64,000 nucleotides of DNA from Sulfitobacter faviae (lineage in GTDB: Bacteria; Pseudomonadota; Alphaproteobacteria; Rhodobacterales; Rhodobacteraceae), in contig NZ_PGFQ01000001.1 in NCBI RefSeq assembly GCF_029870955.1, positions 248,001 through 312,000 of the forward strand, read 5' to 3'. The position numbers were made by a program, and so were the translations under genes. Numbering within the stretch: the first letter of the stretch is position 1; the number at the start of each line of letters is the position of its first letter. A model generated the notes under the pieces. It was not told where the DNA came from. It was given only the letters and a program-made list of their open reading frames with translations, and ran no database searches. This document shows positions 10,399 through 18,528 of this stretch, in pieces.

Positions 10399-10640
10399 TG
10401 TCCCGCGCCGAGCGCATGAAAGAAAGGTTCGCCCCCTTCTTTGTCTGGATTCAGCGGCGGGTGCCGCCCGGATTTAGATTTGCGCTCGGCCTGCTGCTCA
10501 TCTGTGGCGGCATCCTCGGGTTCTTGCCGATCCTCGGCTTCTGGATGCTGCCGCTTGGCCTCATGGTGGCGGCGATGGATGTGCGGCTATTTCGGCGCTG
10601 GCGCTCTCTTCGCCGCAGACGGCGGGCAGAACGGCCTTGA
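10398..10640 (+). CDS. small inner-membrane protein, unknown function
   Basis: An 80-residue protein with one or two close hydrophobic segments (about residues 25-58, with LGLLLICGGILGFLPILGFW) between a basic N-terminus and a very basic C-terminus rich in Arg (RSLRRRRRAERP). By the positive-inside rule both ends may face the cytoplasm, making a helical hairpin. It overlaps pepF by one base, so it is probably translated from the same message. I do not recognise the family; similar short proteins occur in Rhodobacteraceae. Confidence 0.7.
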   Translation: MSRAERMKERFAPFFVWIQRRVPPGFRFALGLLLICGGILGFLPILGFWMLPLGLMVAAMDVRLFRRWRSLRRRRRAERP

Positions 10641-10642
10641 GG

Positions 10643-10912
10643 TCACTTCAATTGGCTGTCTTTCGAGCCCCGCCGATTGATCCCACCGCGCATCTGCGCC
10701 TGCCCGTCTCGTTCCCGCACGCAGTCGATACAAAGCTTTACCCCCGGCAGCGCCATGCGCCGCGCCTCTGGAATCGGCTCTTCGCATTCCGCGCAATGGG
10801 TGCGGCTCTCGCCCACCGGCGCGCGGCGCGCTTTCAGCCGCGCCAATTCGTCGGAAATGGAGGCTTCGATCTGCTCGCTCACCGCGCCATCGCGCGTCCA
10901 TCCGCCTGCCAT
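10643..10912 (-). CDS. TraR/DksA-type C4 zinc finger protein
   Basis: An 89-residue protein with a C-terminal C4 zinc finger formed by Cys40, Cys43, Cys61 and Cys64 (CAEC ... CIDC), the signature of the DksA/TraR family. The N-terminal half is a short helix (SEQIEASISDELARLKARR) rather than the long coiled coil of true DksA, so it belongs to the short TraR-like group. Such proteins can bind the RNA polymerase secondary channel. Direct regulatory function here is inference. It is convergent with the small membrane protein gene, with only two bases between the stops. Confidence 0.82.
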   Translation of the reverse strand: MAGGWTRDGAVSEQIEASISDELARLKARRAPVGESRTHCAECEEPIPEARRMALPGVKLCIDCVRERDGQAQMRGGINRRGSKDSQLK

Positions 10913-11028
10913 GTTGCGCCCTCCTCATGCGGTTCACTTCATAGATATGGGGCGCAGCGGCGGCTTGTCACGGCTTCACCCGGGATATGTCCCCCGCCCC
11001 AAGGGTTATTAAATGGGGTCGCGCAGAC

Positions 11029-11053
11029 AAAAAAACACCCCCAAAAGGGGGTG
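11029..11053 (-). terminator. Rho-independent terminator
   Basis: Read on the minus strand, the hairpin CACCCCC-TTTT-GGGGGTG (11036-11053) is followed by a run of seven T (A on the plus strand at 11029-11035). It lies 26 bases after the stop of the 128-residue hypothetical gene and is a textbook intrinsic terminator. Confidence 0.88.
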
Positions 11054-11078
11054 CAGTTGCTAGGCATTGGGCTGTGAG

Positions 11079-11465
11079 TCAAGCAGCACGCAGGGTCGTA
11101 TCTCCTCCATTCAAGCGGTTTAGCAGAGTGGACAGGGTGACGGCGCTTTGAATGAGCCGTCGGCGAAGCTCTTGTCGCTGGCCGGCAGGGCGCAGCGGAA
11201 CGTTGGTGCGCAGGTAGACCCTTTGCGGCATGGCGGCGGGATGGCAGGTATAGGTCACTTCAACCATCGCCTCGACCCGGCCAAAGTCGCGGGCATACTG
11301 TACACTGTGAAATCGGGCGTCGCAGATGGTAAGTGTGACGGGGCATTCATCGGACGGGTGACCAAGGGTGACGGGATCATAGCTGCGTTTGCGGCGGAGA
11401 ATGTCACCTGCATTGAGGGACGTGATGGGGCCGAGTGTTTCTGGCGCGGTGGAGCGGCTTGGCAT
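11079..11465 (-). CDS. conserved hypothetical protein, 128 residues
   Basis: I do not recognise this family. The protein has no signal peptide or membrane segment. It contains a central beta-rich part (PVTLTICDARFHSVQYARDF ... VEVTYTCHPAAMPQRVYL) and a helical C-terminus (RRRLIQSAVTLSTLLNRLNG). It ends before a strong terminator at 11029-11053. About 85 bases upstream of its start lies a 15-base sequence (around 11549-11563) repeated before the GntR-family regulator gene at 12313, so that regulator may control it. The start ATG at 11465 is the only good candidate. Confidence 0.6.
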   Translation of the reverse strand: MPSRSTAPETLGPITSLNAGDILRRKRSYDPVTLGHPSDECPVTLTICDARFHSVQYARDFGRVEAMVEVTYTCHPAAMPQRVYLRTNVPLRPAGQRQELRRRLIQSAVTLSTLLNRLNGGDTTLRAA

Positions 11466-11547
11466 ATCTGATCCTCTTCCTAATCGTCTGGTCGCTTATC
11501 TTCCCTTTCTATGGGCCTTTGCGTTCCCTGAGGTGCCGCTTTTGCCC

Positions 11548-11563
11548 AACCTGTATACATGTT
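11548..11563. promoter_or_regulatory. GntR-type operator candidate, copy 1
   Basis: The sequence aacctgtatacatgtt shares an exact 15-base core, acctgtatacatgtt, with a site upstream of the GntR gene (12261-12275). The centre TGTATACA is a perfect palindrome, which fits the GTnnAC style of FadR/FCD-type GntR operators. It sits in the 200-base gap upstream of the 128-residue minus-strand gene. Confidence 0.55.
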
Positions 11564-11665
11564 GTCGGGCCCAATTGTGGCGTAAATGTGGCAACAACTT
11601 GCCGACAATGGGGCAAACGTATAATTCGCCAAACTTTTTTCACATTTCCTATGCGAAGGGGAGGT

Positions 11666-12225
11666 TTACCTCTCCTTTTCGACCTCTAGCAGCCAGTTCT
11701 CCTGAAGCTGGGTTTCGATCGCTTCAGGGAAATGACTGCGCACCAAGGCGATGGCTTCCGCAGCGGGCATTCCGGCCCCAATCAGCAACCATGCCGCGAT
11801 CAGCCCACTGCGCCCCGCGCCGTATTGGCAGGAAAGGGCAACCGTCTCTCCCGCCTCTAGCGCCGCCTCGAAACGCACCCGGTGTGCAGGCCATTCGGCT
11901 AGGAATCTGTCGCAAGGGACGTTGAAATCTTCGATCGGCGCGAAGGAGAGCCTTAAACCAAGAGACTGTGAAGTCTTTAAAATCAGGGGAAAAGCTCCGT
12001 CAGGAAGCTCGACCTCCTCGGTAAGAACCAACAACTCACGCGCCCCAGCCGCGCGCAGGCCTTCCAAGGTTTCCCGCATCTGTTGAGGATCGAGGTAAGC
12101 GCTGCCATCCACATGGGTCAACAGCCCCGGAAAACCCGTCATCGCCAGATGCCCGCCGCGGGGGTGGGGATAACGGCGCGTATCGAGGTCGCTTCAGGAT
12201 CGAAAAAAGGCACATCACGAGACAT
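11666..12225 (-). CDS. dual-specificity/tyrosine phosphatase-like protein, frame shifted near the N-terminus
   Basis: A cysteine phosphatase with the CX5R P-loop CQYGAGRSG (Cys133 and Arg139 in the restored protein). An uninterrupted frame gives 158 residues from 12142. A better start is the ATG at 12225: it begins MSRDVPFFDPEATSIRAV and joins the main frame if one C is added to the run of five at 12160-12164, giving IPTPRGGHLAMTGFPGL. That segment matches the usual N-terminal strand pattern of this family, and the protein becomes 186 residues. The general acid Asp may be in PIEDFNVP. The substrate is unknown. Confidence 0.75.
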
Positions 12226-12260
12226 AAAAACATCCATAGAATTTGAGTAACGGCAACGTC

Positions 12261-12275
12261 ACCTGTATACATGTT
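12261..12275. promoter_or_regulatory. GntR-type operator candidate, copy 2
   Basis: acctgtatacatgtt, identical over 15 bases to the site at 11549-11563, lies 37 bases before the ATG of the GntR-family gene and 36 bases upstream of the divergent phosphatase start. Position and palindromic centre suggest autoregulation and possible control of the phosphatase. Confidence 0.6.
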
Positions 12276-12312
12276 AAATAGGTAAAATCGAATAGACGAA
12301 GGATGCCGGGCA

Positions 12313-12948
12313 ATGTCTAACCAAGTCAAATCCAGCGCGGCGATTGCAGAGGCGCTTCGGACGGACATCTGCCTGAACCGCAATATCGCCGACGGCATGC
12401 TGCATGAGGTGGCCCTCGCCCAGCGTTTCGGCGTGTCCCGCACGCCCATCCGGCAAGCGTTGCAACGTTTGGCCTACGAACGCATGATCGCCGTGAAGTC
12501 CGGCGTGGGGTCTGTCGTGACCCCTTTGGACGCGCCCATGCGCGCGGATGACATACGCGCGGCTGGGGCGATCATCGAAGCTGCTGGCAAATGTGCAGTG
12601 CTCTCCCCCGCCCCACCGGCGCATTTCATGTCACTCGCCGGGATACTGGGCATGATGGACCTCGCCCCGCTGGACAATGCCGAGGCCTTTTTCGACATCC
12701 GCGCCCGGCTTTTGAACGCCCTATCGGAAATGATCGAGAACCCGATCCTCAGCGACGCCTTTCGCGCGGCCTATTGGCGGCTGATCAGGTGGTCCCTGCG
12801 TGATTTCGACACCGCGCCGGAACCTCAGATCGCGCATCTGCGGACGGTGCTGCAAGCCGCTGCCCGGGCGATGCAGTCGGGCACGATCGCCGCCTGTTTT
12901 GAAGAAGTCGCAAGGCTCGAAAGCCAGCTCATCGAACCCCAAATTTAA
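12313..12948 (+). CDS. GntR family regulator with FCD-type domain
   Basis: A 211-residue DNA-binding regulator. Residues about 8-75 form the winged helix-turn-helix typical of GntR (MLHEVALAQRFGVSRTPIRQALQRL). Residues about 85-205 are all helical and match the FCD ligand-binding class in size, although the usual metal-binding Asp/His pattern is not clear. It is divergent from the phosphatase gene, and a palindromic site at 12261-12275 recurs upstream of the gene ending at 11079. The effector is unknown. Confidence 0.88.
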   Translation: MSNQVKSSAAIAEALRTDICLNRNIADGMLHEVALAQRFGVSRTPIRQALQRLAYERMIAVKSGVGSVVTPLDAPMRADDIRAAGAIIEAAGKCAVLSPAPPAHFMSLAGILGMMDLAPLDNAEAFFDIRARLLNALSEMIENPILSDAFRAAYWRLIRWSLRDFDTAPEPQIAHLRTVLQAAARAMQSGTIAACFEEVARLESQLIEPQI

Positions 12949-12957
12949 TAGAGAAAA

Positions 12958-12980
12958 GCCCCGCTCCATAGAAGCGGGGC
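12958..12980. terminator. bidirectional terminator between GntR and rpoH genes
   Basis: Perfect 8-base stem GCCCCGCT/AGCGGGGC around a 7-base loop, placed between the convergent ends of the GntR gene (12948) and rpoH (13005), with A-rich sequence on the left side that reads as T on the minus strand. Confidence 0.78.
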
Positions 12981-13004
12981 CCTCTGCATCATCGGGATCA
13001 GCCG

Positions 13005-13901
13005 TTAGCTGGCCGCCAACATGCCCTTTTCCTTCGCCAAGTCGCGCATCCGCTTTTGCAGCTTCTCGAAGGCCCGCACTTCGATCTGGCGGATCCGCTC
13101 GCGGCTGACATCGTATTGCGCCGAGAGGTCTTCCAGCGTGACTGTCTCGTCCGACAGGCGACGCTGGGTCAGAATGTCCTTCTCGCGCTCGTTCAGCACG
13201 TCCAAAGCCTCTGCCAGCATCTCACGCCGGGTTTCCAGCTCGTCACGCTCGGCATAGTCGCCGGCTTGGTCGGCGTCTTCATCCTCCAACCAATCTTGCC
13301 ACTGCATCGTGCCTTCGCCTTCGGACCCGACAGTCGCGTTGAGCGAGGCATCCCCGCCCGACATCCGCCGGTTCATGGAGACGACCTCATCCTCGGTCAC
13401 GCCGAGTTGCGTCGCGATCTCTTTCACGTTTTCGGGGCGCAGATCGCCCTCTTCCAGCGCGCCAATCTTGTTCTTGGCCTTACGCAGGTTGAAGAACAGC
13501 TTTTTCTGACCCGAGGTCGTGCCGAGCTTAACCAGCGACCACGACCGCAGAATATATTCCTGAATGGAGGCGCGGATCCACCACATCGCATAGGTGGCAA
13601 GGCGGAAGCCCTTCTCTGGATCGAAACGTTTCACCGCCTGCATCAGGCCGACGTTCGCCTCCGAGATCACCTCGGACTGCGGCAATCCATAGCCGCGGTA
13701 GCCCATCGCGATCTTCGCCGCGAGGCGCAGGTGAGAGGTAACCATCTTATGCGCAGCTTCGGTGTCTTGCTCTTCGACCCAGCGTTTGGCCAGCATGTAT
13801 TCTTCCTCAGGCTCCAGCAGCGGGAACTTGCGGATCTCTTGCATATAGCGGTTCAGCCCGCCTTCGGGCGTTGGTGCGGGCAGATTTGCATAATTTGCCA
13901 T
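13005..13901 (-). CDS. rpoH: RNA polymerase sigma-32 factor RpoH
   Basis: A 298-residue heat-shock sigma factor. Region 1.2 starts near residue 15 (LNRYMQEIRKFPLLEPEEE). Region 2 carries the core-binding and -10 recognition block (ATYAMWWIRASIQEYILRSW). Region 4 has the helix-turn-helix at the C-terminus ([26 protein letters not shown]). It directs transcription of chaperone and protease genes. The ATG has a strong Shine-Dalgarno (ggggaaaggga) upstream. The 173-base gap to rluD should hold its promoter; I could not assign one with confidence. Rhodobacteraceae often have two RpoH proteins and the copy cannot be told apart here. Confidence 0.95.
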   Translation of the reverse strand: MANYANLPAPTPEGGLNRYMQEIRKFPLLEPEEEYMLAKRWVEEQDTEAAHKMVTSHLRLAAKIAMGYRGYGLPQSEVISEANVGLMQAVKRFDPEKGFRLATYAMWWIRASIQEYILRSWSLVKLGTTSGQKKLFFNLRKAKNKIGALEEGDLRPENVKEIATQLGVTEDEVVSMNRRMSGGDASLNATVGSEGEGTMQWQDWLEDEDADQAGDYAERDELETRREMLAEALDVLNEREKDILTQRRLSDETVTLEDLSAQYDVSRERIRQIEVRAFEKLQKRMRDLAKEKGMLAAS

Positions 13902-14074
13902 GTCTTGTCCCTTTCCCCAGTTTAATCGGGGCCTATGTTATTTCGCTTAACATGCAATATGGGCGGCCCCCTTCGTGCTTTCAAGACAGAAGCATTCACG
14001 CTTTTGTTCATGTCTGCACAGTTTCTGTGAACAAAACGTAACCGATCCTTAGGCGGTTCCGCGGGGTGGCGGGG

Positions 14075-15121
14075 TCACGCCGATGGGGCGGTGGGGCCGT
14101 CGCGCAGCAGGTCCAGCAGGGCGGCCATATCGGGCGGCAGCGGTGCTTCGAAACGCAGGTTCTCACCAGTCACCGGATGTTCGAACCCCAGAACGGCGGC
14201 GTGCAGCGCTTGGCGGGGGAAGGCGCGGATTGCTTCGGCGGTGGCCTCAGGCAAGGCCGACTTGGCCAGCTTGCGCCGCCCGCCATAGGTGGCATCCCCC
14301 ACCAGCCCATGGCCCGCGTGGGACATATGCACGCGGATTTGGTGCGTGCGACCCGTCTCAAGCCAGCATTCCAGCAGCGCCAGCCCGGGCGGGGTGCCGA
14401 AACGCTCGACCGTGCGGGCGCGGGTCACCGCGTGCCGCCCGCCTTGAAACAGCACCGCCTGCCGCTGGCGGTCGGTCTTGTGCCGCGCCAGTTGGGTGGT
14501 CATCCGCAGGATATTCCCCGCCTCGAAGGACGCGCCTTTGACGCCCCGCAGGCGCGGGTCATTGGCATCCGGCACCCCATAGACGAGGGTCTGGTAATAA
14601 CGCTCTACGGTATGTTTCTCGAACTGGGCCGCCAGCCCGTGATGCGCAGCATCAGATTTGGCGACGACGAGCAGGCCGGTGGTATCCTTGTCAATCCGGT
14701 GCACGATGCCGGGCCGCTTCATTCCGCCCACGCCTGAGAGGTCATCACCGCAATGCGCCAGCAATGCATTAACGAGGGTGCCGGAAGGCGAGCCGGGCGC
14801 AGGATGCACCACCATGCCCGCAGGTTTGTCGATCACGATCAGATCGTCGTCCTCGAACACCACCGACAGCGGGATGTCCTCGGGCAGGATGTGGCTTTCC
14901 GCCGCTTCTTCAACCGTGATCTGCACCGCCTGCCCTTCGGCGACTTTGGCGCGGGGGTCTTGGACCACGACACCGTCGAGCGTCACCGCGCCCTCGGTGA
15001 TCAAACGGCCCAAACGGGTGCGCGACAGGTTCGCTTCCTCTGGCACATCGCGGGCCAGCGCCTTATCAAGACGGGCGGGCGGGCTATCGTTCAGAATGAA
15101 ATCAATGCGGCGGTGAGACAT
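14075..15121 (-). CDS. rluD: RluA family 23S rRNA pseudouridine synthase (RluD-like)
   Basis: A 348-residue pseudouridine synthase: an S4 domain at about residues 17-75 and the catalytic domain with HRIDKDTTGL at 141-150, where Asp144 is the nucleophile. RluD in E. coli modifies helix 69 of 23S rRNA; the exact target here is inferred. The ATG at 15121 is chosen because the protein begins MSHRRIDF as homologues do; the frame upstream lies inside the divergent gene. The two start codons overlap in the palindrome CATG, so each gene's promoter must lie in the other's coding region. Confidence 0.92.
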   Translation of the reverse strand: MSHRRIDFILNDSPPARLDKALARDVPEEANLSRTRLGRLITEGAVTLDGVVVQDPRAKVAEGQAVQITVEEAAESHILPEDIPLSVVFEDDDLIVIDKPAGMVVHPAPGSPSGTLVNALLAHCGDDLSGVGGMKRPGIVHRIDKDTTGLLVVAKSDAAHHGLAAQFEKHTVERYYQTLVYGVPDANDPRLRGVKGASFEAGNILRMTTQLARHKTDRQRQAVLFQGGRHAVTRARTVERFGTPPGLALLECWLETGRTHQIRVHMSHAGHGLVGDATYGGRRKLAKSALPEATAEAIRAFPRQALHAAVLGFEHPVTGENLRFEAPLPPDMAALLDLLRDGPTAPSA

Positions 15122-15410
15122 GGACACGGACAACCCTGATGAACCGACGAACCTGCGGTTTCTGCGGCGGATGGTGACGGTCTTGACCGTCGTGATGATT
15201 GGCGGGGTTCTAGTGCTGATCTTCGTGCTTGTCACCCGCCTGAGCGATCAGGGCCCGACCATGCCGCGCAGCATCACCCTGCCCGATGGCAGCAGCGCCC
15301 AAGCGTTCACGCAAGGCCGCGGCTGGTATGCGGTGGTGACGGATGCGGATGAGATCCTGATCTTTGACCAGTTGACCGGCGCATTGCGCCAGACGGTCGT
15401 GATCGAGTGA
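15120..15410 (+). CDS. DUF6476-like single-pass membrane protein
   Basis: A 96-residue protein with one membrane helix (about residues 18-42, MVTVLTVVMIGGVLVLIFVLV) and a short periplasmic domain (ITLPDGSSAQAFTQGRGWYAVVTDADEILIFD). It resembles the small Rhodobacteraceae family DUF6476; the name is from memory and moderately sure. It starts on an ATG that shares two bases with the start codon of divergent rluD, and its stop abuts the stop of suhB with no gap. Function unknown. Confidence 0.8.
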   Translation: MDTDNPDEPTNLRFLRRMVTVLTVVMIGGVLVLIFVLVTRLSDQGPTMPRSITLPDGSSAQAFTQGRGWYAVVTDADEILIFDQLTGALRQTVVIE

Positions 15411-16196
15411 TCAGCCGCGGATCGTCTTGGCGAAGGTCGAATAGATCGGCTCGTTCGCGCAGATGATCTCACCATGTTGCAGGATGTTGCGCTCAGGGCG
15501 GATCGGCTCGACAAGGCCACCGGCCTCTTTAACGATCAACATGCCCGCGGCCACATCCCAAGGCTTCAGACGACGCTCCCAGAAGCCATCGTAACGGCCC
15601 GAGGCGACATAGGCCAGATCGAGCGATGCCGCGCCCCAGCGGCGCACACCGGCGCAGACGGGCAGCAAGCGGCCCAAATCCTTGAGCGTTTCAGGCAGAT
15701 CGGCACGGCCCCCGAAAGGCAGCCCTGTGGCAAAGATCGACTCGATCATACGGTGACGGCCAGAAACCCGCAGGCGGCCTTCGTTCATCCAAGCGCCGGT
15801 GCCCTTCTCGGCAAAGAACATCTCGTCTTTGGCAGGGTCAAAAACCACACCGGCGACGATCTCGCCCTTATGCTCCAGCGCGATAGAGATGGCCCAATGC
15901 GGCAGACCGTGCAGAAAGTTCGTCGTGCCATCCAGCGGGTCGACGATCCAGCGACGGGTCGGGTCTTGGCCCTCTTCCTCGCCCCCCTCTTCGGCCAGCC
16001 AGCCATAGGTCGGGCGCGCGCCCATCAGGTCGTCTTTGATAATCTTCTCGGCGCCAATGTCGGCTTTGGTCACGAAATCGCCCGCACCCTTGACCGAGAC
16101 CTGAAGGTTCTCGACCTCGCGGAAATCCTTGACCAATGCACGCCCCGCTTTGCGTGCCGCCTTGATCATGATGTTGAGATTCGCACTGCCGATCAT
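15411..16196 (-). CDS. suhB: inositol monophosphatase family protein
   Basis: A 261-residue Mg-dependent phosphatase. The metal-binding motifs of the family are present: EEGGEEE near 69-75, DPLDGT at 86-91 and the C-terminal PWDVAAG near 215. It hydrolyses inositol phosphates or related sugar phosphates; SuhB in enterobacteria also joins rRNA antitermination complexes. The ATG at 16196 begins MIGSANLNIMIKAARKAG, the normal start of the family, whereas upstream codons are Cys/Arg-rich and unlike protein. It is convergent with the DUF6476 gene and the stops touch. Confidence 0.93.
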   Translation of the reverse strand: MIGSANLNIMIKAARKAGRALVKDFREVENLQVSVKGAGDFVTKADIGAEKIIKDDLMGARPTYGWLAEEGGEEEGQDPTRRWIVDPLDGTTNFLHGLPHWAISIALEHKGEIVAGVVFDPAKDEMFFAEKGTGAWMNEGRLRVSGRHRMIESIFATGLPFGGRADLPETLKDLGRLLPVCAGVRRWGAASLDLAYVASGRYDGFWERRLKPWDVAAGMLIVKEAGGLVEPIRPERNILQHGEIICANEPIYSTFAKTIRG

Positions 16197-16362
16197 TGTT
16201 CGCGCCCTTTGATGGATAAGGCGGGACGTATAGGGCGCAAGAGCGCAATTGCCAAGGGGCAGAAACCTGCACCGCTTATTGATTCTTGCGCACCTCACGG
16301 GTTGCATTCAGGGCGCGAGGGAACACCTTGGACGCTGTAGCAACCAGCACGAAGGAAACCCC

Positions 16363-17403
16363 ATGTCCGACCAGATGCAGAGAATCGTCCTCGCCTCCCG
16401 CCCCGATGGCGCACCGACGCCCGAGAACTTCCGCCTAGAAAGCGCGGATATCCCGCAGCCGGGCGATGGCGAAATTCTGGTCGAAGTGCATTACATGTCG
16501 CTCGACCCATACATGCGGGGCCGGATGGACGATGCGAAATCCTATGCCGAACCTGTGCCGATCGGCGGGCTGATGGAAGGCGGCAGCGTGGGCAAGGTGA
16601 TCGCCTCGAATGACCCAAGCTTTGCCGAGGGCGATTTTGCCTTTGGCGCCTTCGGCTGGGCCACCCATGGCGTCGCCCCGGCGAAACAGTGTCAGAAGGT
16701 CGATGCCGAAGGCGTGCCGATCACCGCCTCCCTCGGCGTGCTGGGCATGCCCGGCCTGACCGGTTGGTACGGTTTGAACGACATCGGCCAGCCGAAAGAA
16801 GGCGAGACCCTCGTCGTGGCCGCGGCCACCGGCCCCGTCGGCTCGATCGTGGGGCAATTGGCCAAGGCCAAAGGGCTGCGCACCGTGGGCATCGCAGGCG
16901 GCGCCGAGAAATGCGAGATCGCCACCCGCGATTTCGGCTTTGACGTCTGCCTTGATCACCGCGCCTATGACGATGCCAAATCCCTGCGCGCCGCCCTGAA
17001 AGAGGCCGCGCCGGATGGCATTGATATCTATTACGAAAACGTCGGCGGCAAGGTGCTGGACGCGGTGCTGCCGCTGATGAACCCCCATGGCCGGATCCCG
17101 CTTTGCGGCATGATCGCGTGGTATAACGCGGGCGCGCTGGGTGCCGATGCCGAAGGCGCTGGCCTCACCGCGCCGCGGCTGTGGCGCACGATTTTGGTGA
17201 ACTTCCTCACCGTGCGCGGCTTCATCATCTCGAACCACTGGGACCAGATGCCGAAGTTCCAGCGCGAAGTGGCGCCGATGGTCGCCGATGGCCGCGTGAA
17301 GGTGAAAGAGGACATCACCGAAGGGCTGGAGAATGCACCGCAGGCCTTCATCGACATGCTGAATGGCGGGAACACGGGCAAGGCCATCGTTAAGGTGAAG
17401 TAA
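16363..17403 (+). CDS. curA: NADP-dependent oxidoreductase, CurA/leukotriene B4 12-hydroxydehydrogenase type
   Basis: A 346-residue zinc-free medium-chain reductase that reduces alkenals or enones with NADPH. It shows the GroES-like N-terminal domain (MSLDPYMRGRM near 44-54) and the Rossmann motif AATGPVGSIVGQLAK near residue 150. The ENVGG and GMI segments of the PTGR/CurA subgroup follow. The ATG at 16363 has a purine-rich site (gaaggaaa) upstream and gives the usual N-terminus. It is followed by a large convergent terminator. The physiological substrate is not certain. Confidence 0.9.
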   Translation: MSDQMQRIVLASRPDGAPTPENFRLESADIPQPGDGEILVEVHYMSLDPYMRGRMDDAKSYAEPVPIGGLMEGGSVGKVIASNDPSFAEGDFAFGAFGWATHGVAPAKQCQKVDAEGVPITASLGVLGMPGLTGWYGLNDIGQPKEGETLVVAAATGPVGSIVGQLAKAKGLRTVGIAGGAEKCEIATRDFGFDVCLDHRAYDDAKSLRAALKEAAPDGIDIYYENVGGKVLDAVLPLMNPHGRIPLCGMIAWYNAGALGADAEGAGLTAPRLWRTILVNFLTVRGFIISNHWDQMPKFQREVAPMVADGRVKVKEDITEGLENAPQAFIDMLNGGNTGKAIVKVK

Positions 17404-17454
17404 GCTTTGGAATGCGTCGTTCGGCCTTGTAGAACGGCGCGTTCACCCACCCGG

Positions 17455-17516
17455 CCCGGCGTCAAGCCGCAGACGCCGGGCCATCGCCTGCCCGTCCTCC
17501 GGGTAGGCGATGGCCC
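17455..17516. terminator. overlapping hairpins between convergent curA and metR
   Basis: Two hairpins share the GGG at 17478-17480. The first is CCCGGCGTC/GACGCCGGG (17455-17480). The second is a long stem with 12 perfect pairs, GGGCCATCGCCT/AGGCGATGGCCC, extended by CCCG/CGGG around the loop tcctc (17478-17516). They cannot form together. They fill the convergent gap and probably end transcription in both directions, although there is no clear T tract. Confidence 0.6.
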
Positions 17517-17528
17517 TCGGTACCCCGC

Positions 17529-18443
17529 TTAGGCCCGCTGCAACTTCCGCGCCTCCTGCCCGGCCAGCTTTAGCAACTCATCCATGAACGGCTTGCCCAG
17601 ATCATCCCGCCGCACTGCCGCATAAAGCCGTCGCGTGATCCCCTCGGACGTCAAAGGCCGCGTCACGTAATCGGAGGAGTATTTCACCTCCCGCACCACC
17701 CAATCCGGCAGGACCGAGACCCCGCGGTTGGACGCCACCAGCAACAGGATTACCGCCGTCAGTTCCACCTGCCGGATCGTCGCAGGCTCGACCTTGGCGG
17801 GGATCAACAACTGGCTGAACACGTCCAGCCGGGTCCGCTCCACTGGATAGGTAATCAGCGTCTCCCCGCGAAAATCAGCCGCCTCGACAAAGGGCTTCTC
17901 CGCCAAAGGGTGGTTCTGCGAGGCCACGAAAACTGGATTGTAATCAAAGAGTTCGACAAATTCGACGCCCGGCAATTCCTCAGGGTCCGAGGAGACCACC
18001 AAATCAACCTCTTCCCGCAAAAGCGCGGGCAGCGCGTCGAAGGCGAGACCGGGGCGGATATCGACGTCCACATCCGGCCAATGGCGGCGGAACTGCTCCA
18101 ACACTGGGAAGAGCCACTCGAAACAGGCATGACATTCGATCGCAATGTGCATCCGCCCCGTGCTGCCCGCCCGCAGGCCCGAAAACTCGTCCTGCAAGGC
18201 TTCGACCTGCGGCAAGACCTGCTGCGCGAGCTTTAACAACCGCTGCCCGGCAGGCGACAGCTTCAACGGTTTCGAGCGCCGCACAAAGAGTTCGACCCCC
18301 GCCTGATCCTCCAACCCCTTCACCTGATGACTCAACGCCGATTGCGTGATATTCATCTGATCCGCCGCGCGGGCCAAGCCGCCCGCCTCGTGGATGGCCT
18401 TGATTGTGCGCAGGTGACGGAACTCAATGTGCATTTGAGGCAT
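17529..18443 (-). CDS. metR: LysR family regulator, MetR-like
   Basis: A 304-residue LysR-type activator. The N-terminal helix-turn-helix is at about residues 5-65 (FRHLRTIKAIHEAGGLARAA, ITQSALSHQVKGLE). The effector domain covers about 95-300. Its divergent pairing with metF, 85 bases apart, is the standard arrangement for MetR, which activates methionine genes in response to homocysteine. The annotated ATG is at 18443; a second ATG at 18434 (MHIEFRHL) is the more usual start and would leave the adjoining palindrome fully upstream. The intergenic region holds two inverted repeats. Confidence 0.9.
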   Translation of the reverse strand: MPQMHIEFRHLRTIKAIHEAGGLARAADQMNITQSALSHQVKGLEDQAGVELFVRRSKPLKLSPAGQRLLKLAQQVLPQVEALQDEFSGLRAGSTGRMHIAIECHACFEWLFPVLEQFRRHWPDVDVDIRPGLAFDALPALLREEVDLVVSSDPEELPGVEFVELFDYNPVFVASQNHPLAEKPFVEAADFRGETLITYPVERTRLDVFSQLLIPAKVEPATIRQVELTAVILLLVASNRGVSVLPDWVVREVKYSSDYVTRPLTSEGITRRLYAAVRRDDLGKPFMDELLKLAGQEARKLQRA

Positions 18444-18444
18444 T

Positions 18445-18472
18445 ACTCATGTTCAAGATGAATGTTATGAGT
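18445..18472. promoter_or_regulatory. inverted repeat in metR-metF region, site 1
   Basis: ACTCAT at 18445-18450 and ATGAGT at 18467-18472 form perfect arms around a 16-base spacer that itself contains TTCA-AGA-TGAA. It begins next to the metR start codon, so it could serve autoregulation. It does not match the enterobacterial MetR consensus TGAA-N5-TTCA exactly. Confidence 0.5.
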
Positions 18473-18500
18473 TTGTCTCACAAGCCTAGATGTGAGACAA
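18473..18500. promoter_or_regulatory. inverted repeat in metR-metF region, site 2
   Basis: TTGTCTCACA and TGTGAGACAA are perfect 10-base arms around the 8-base spacer agcctaga, 28 bases before the metF ATG. It is the strongest dyad in the gap. It could be an operator or, if transcribed, a leader hairpin. Confidence 0.6.
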
Positions 18501-18528
18501 GACGTGAAACCGCCAAAAGGATCTCTCA

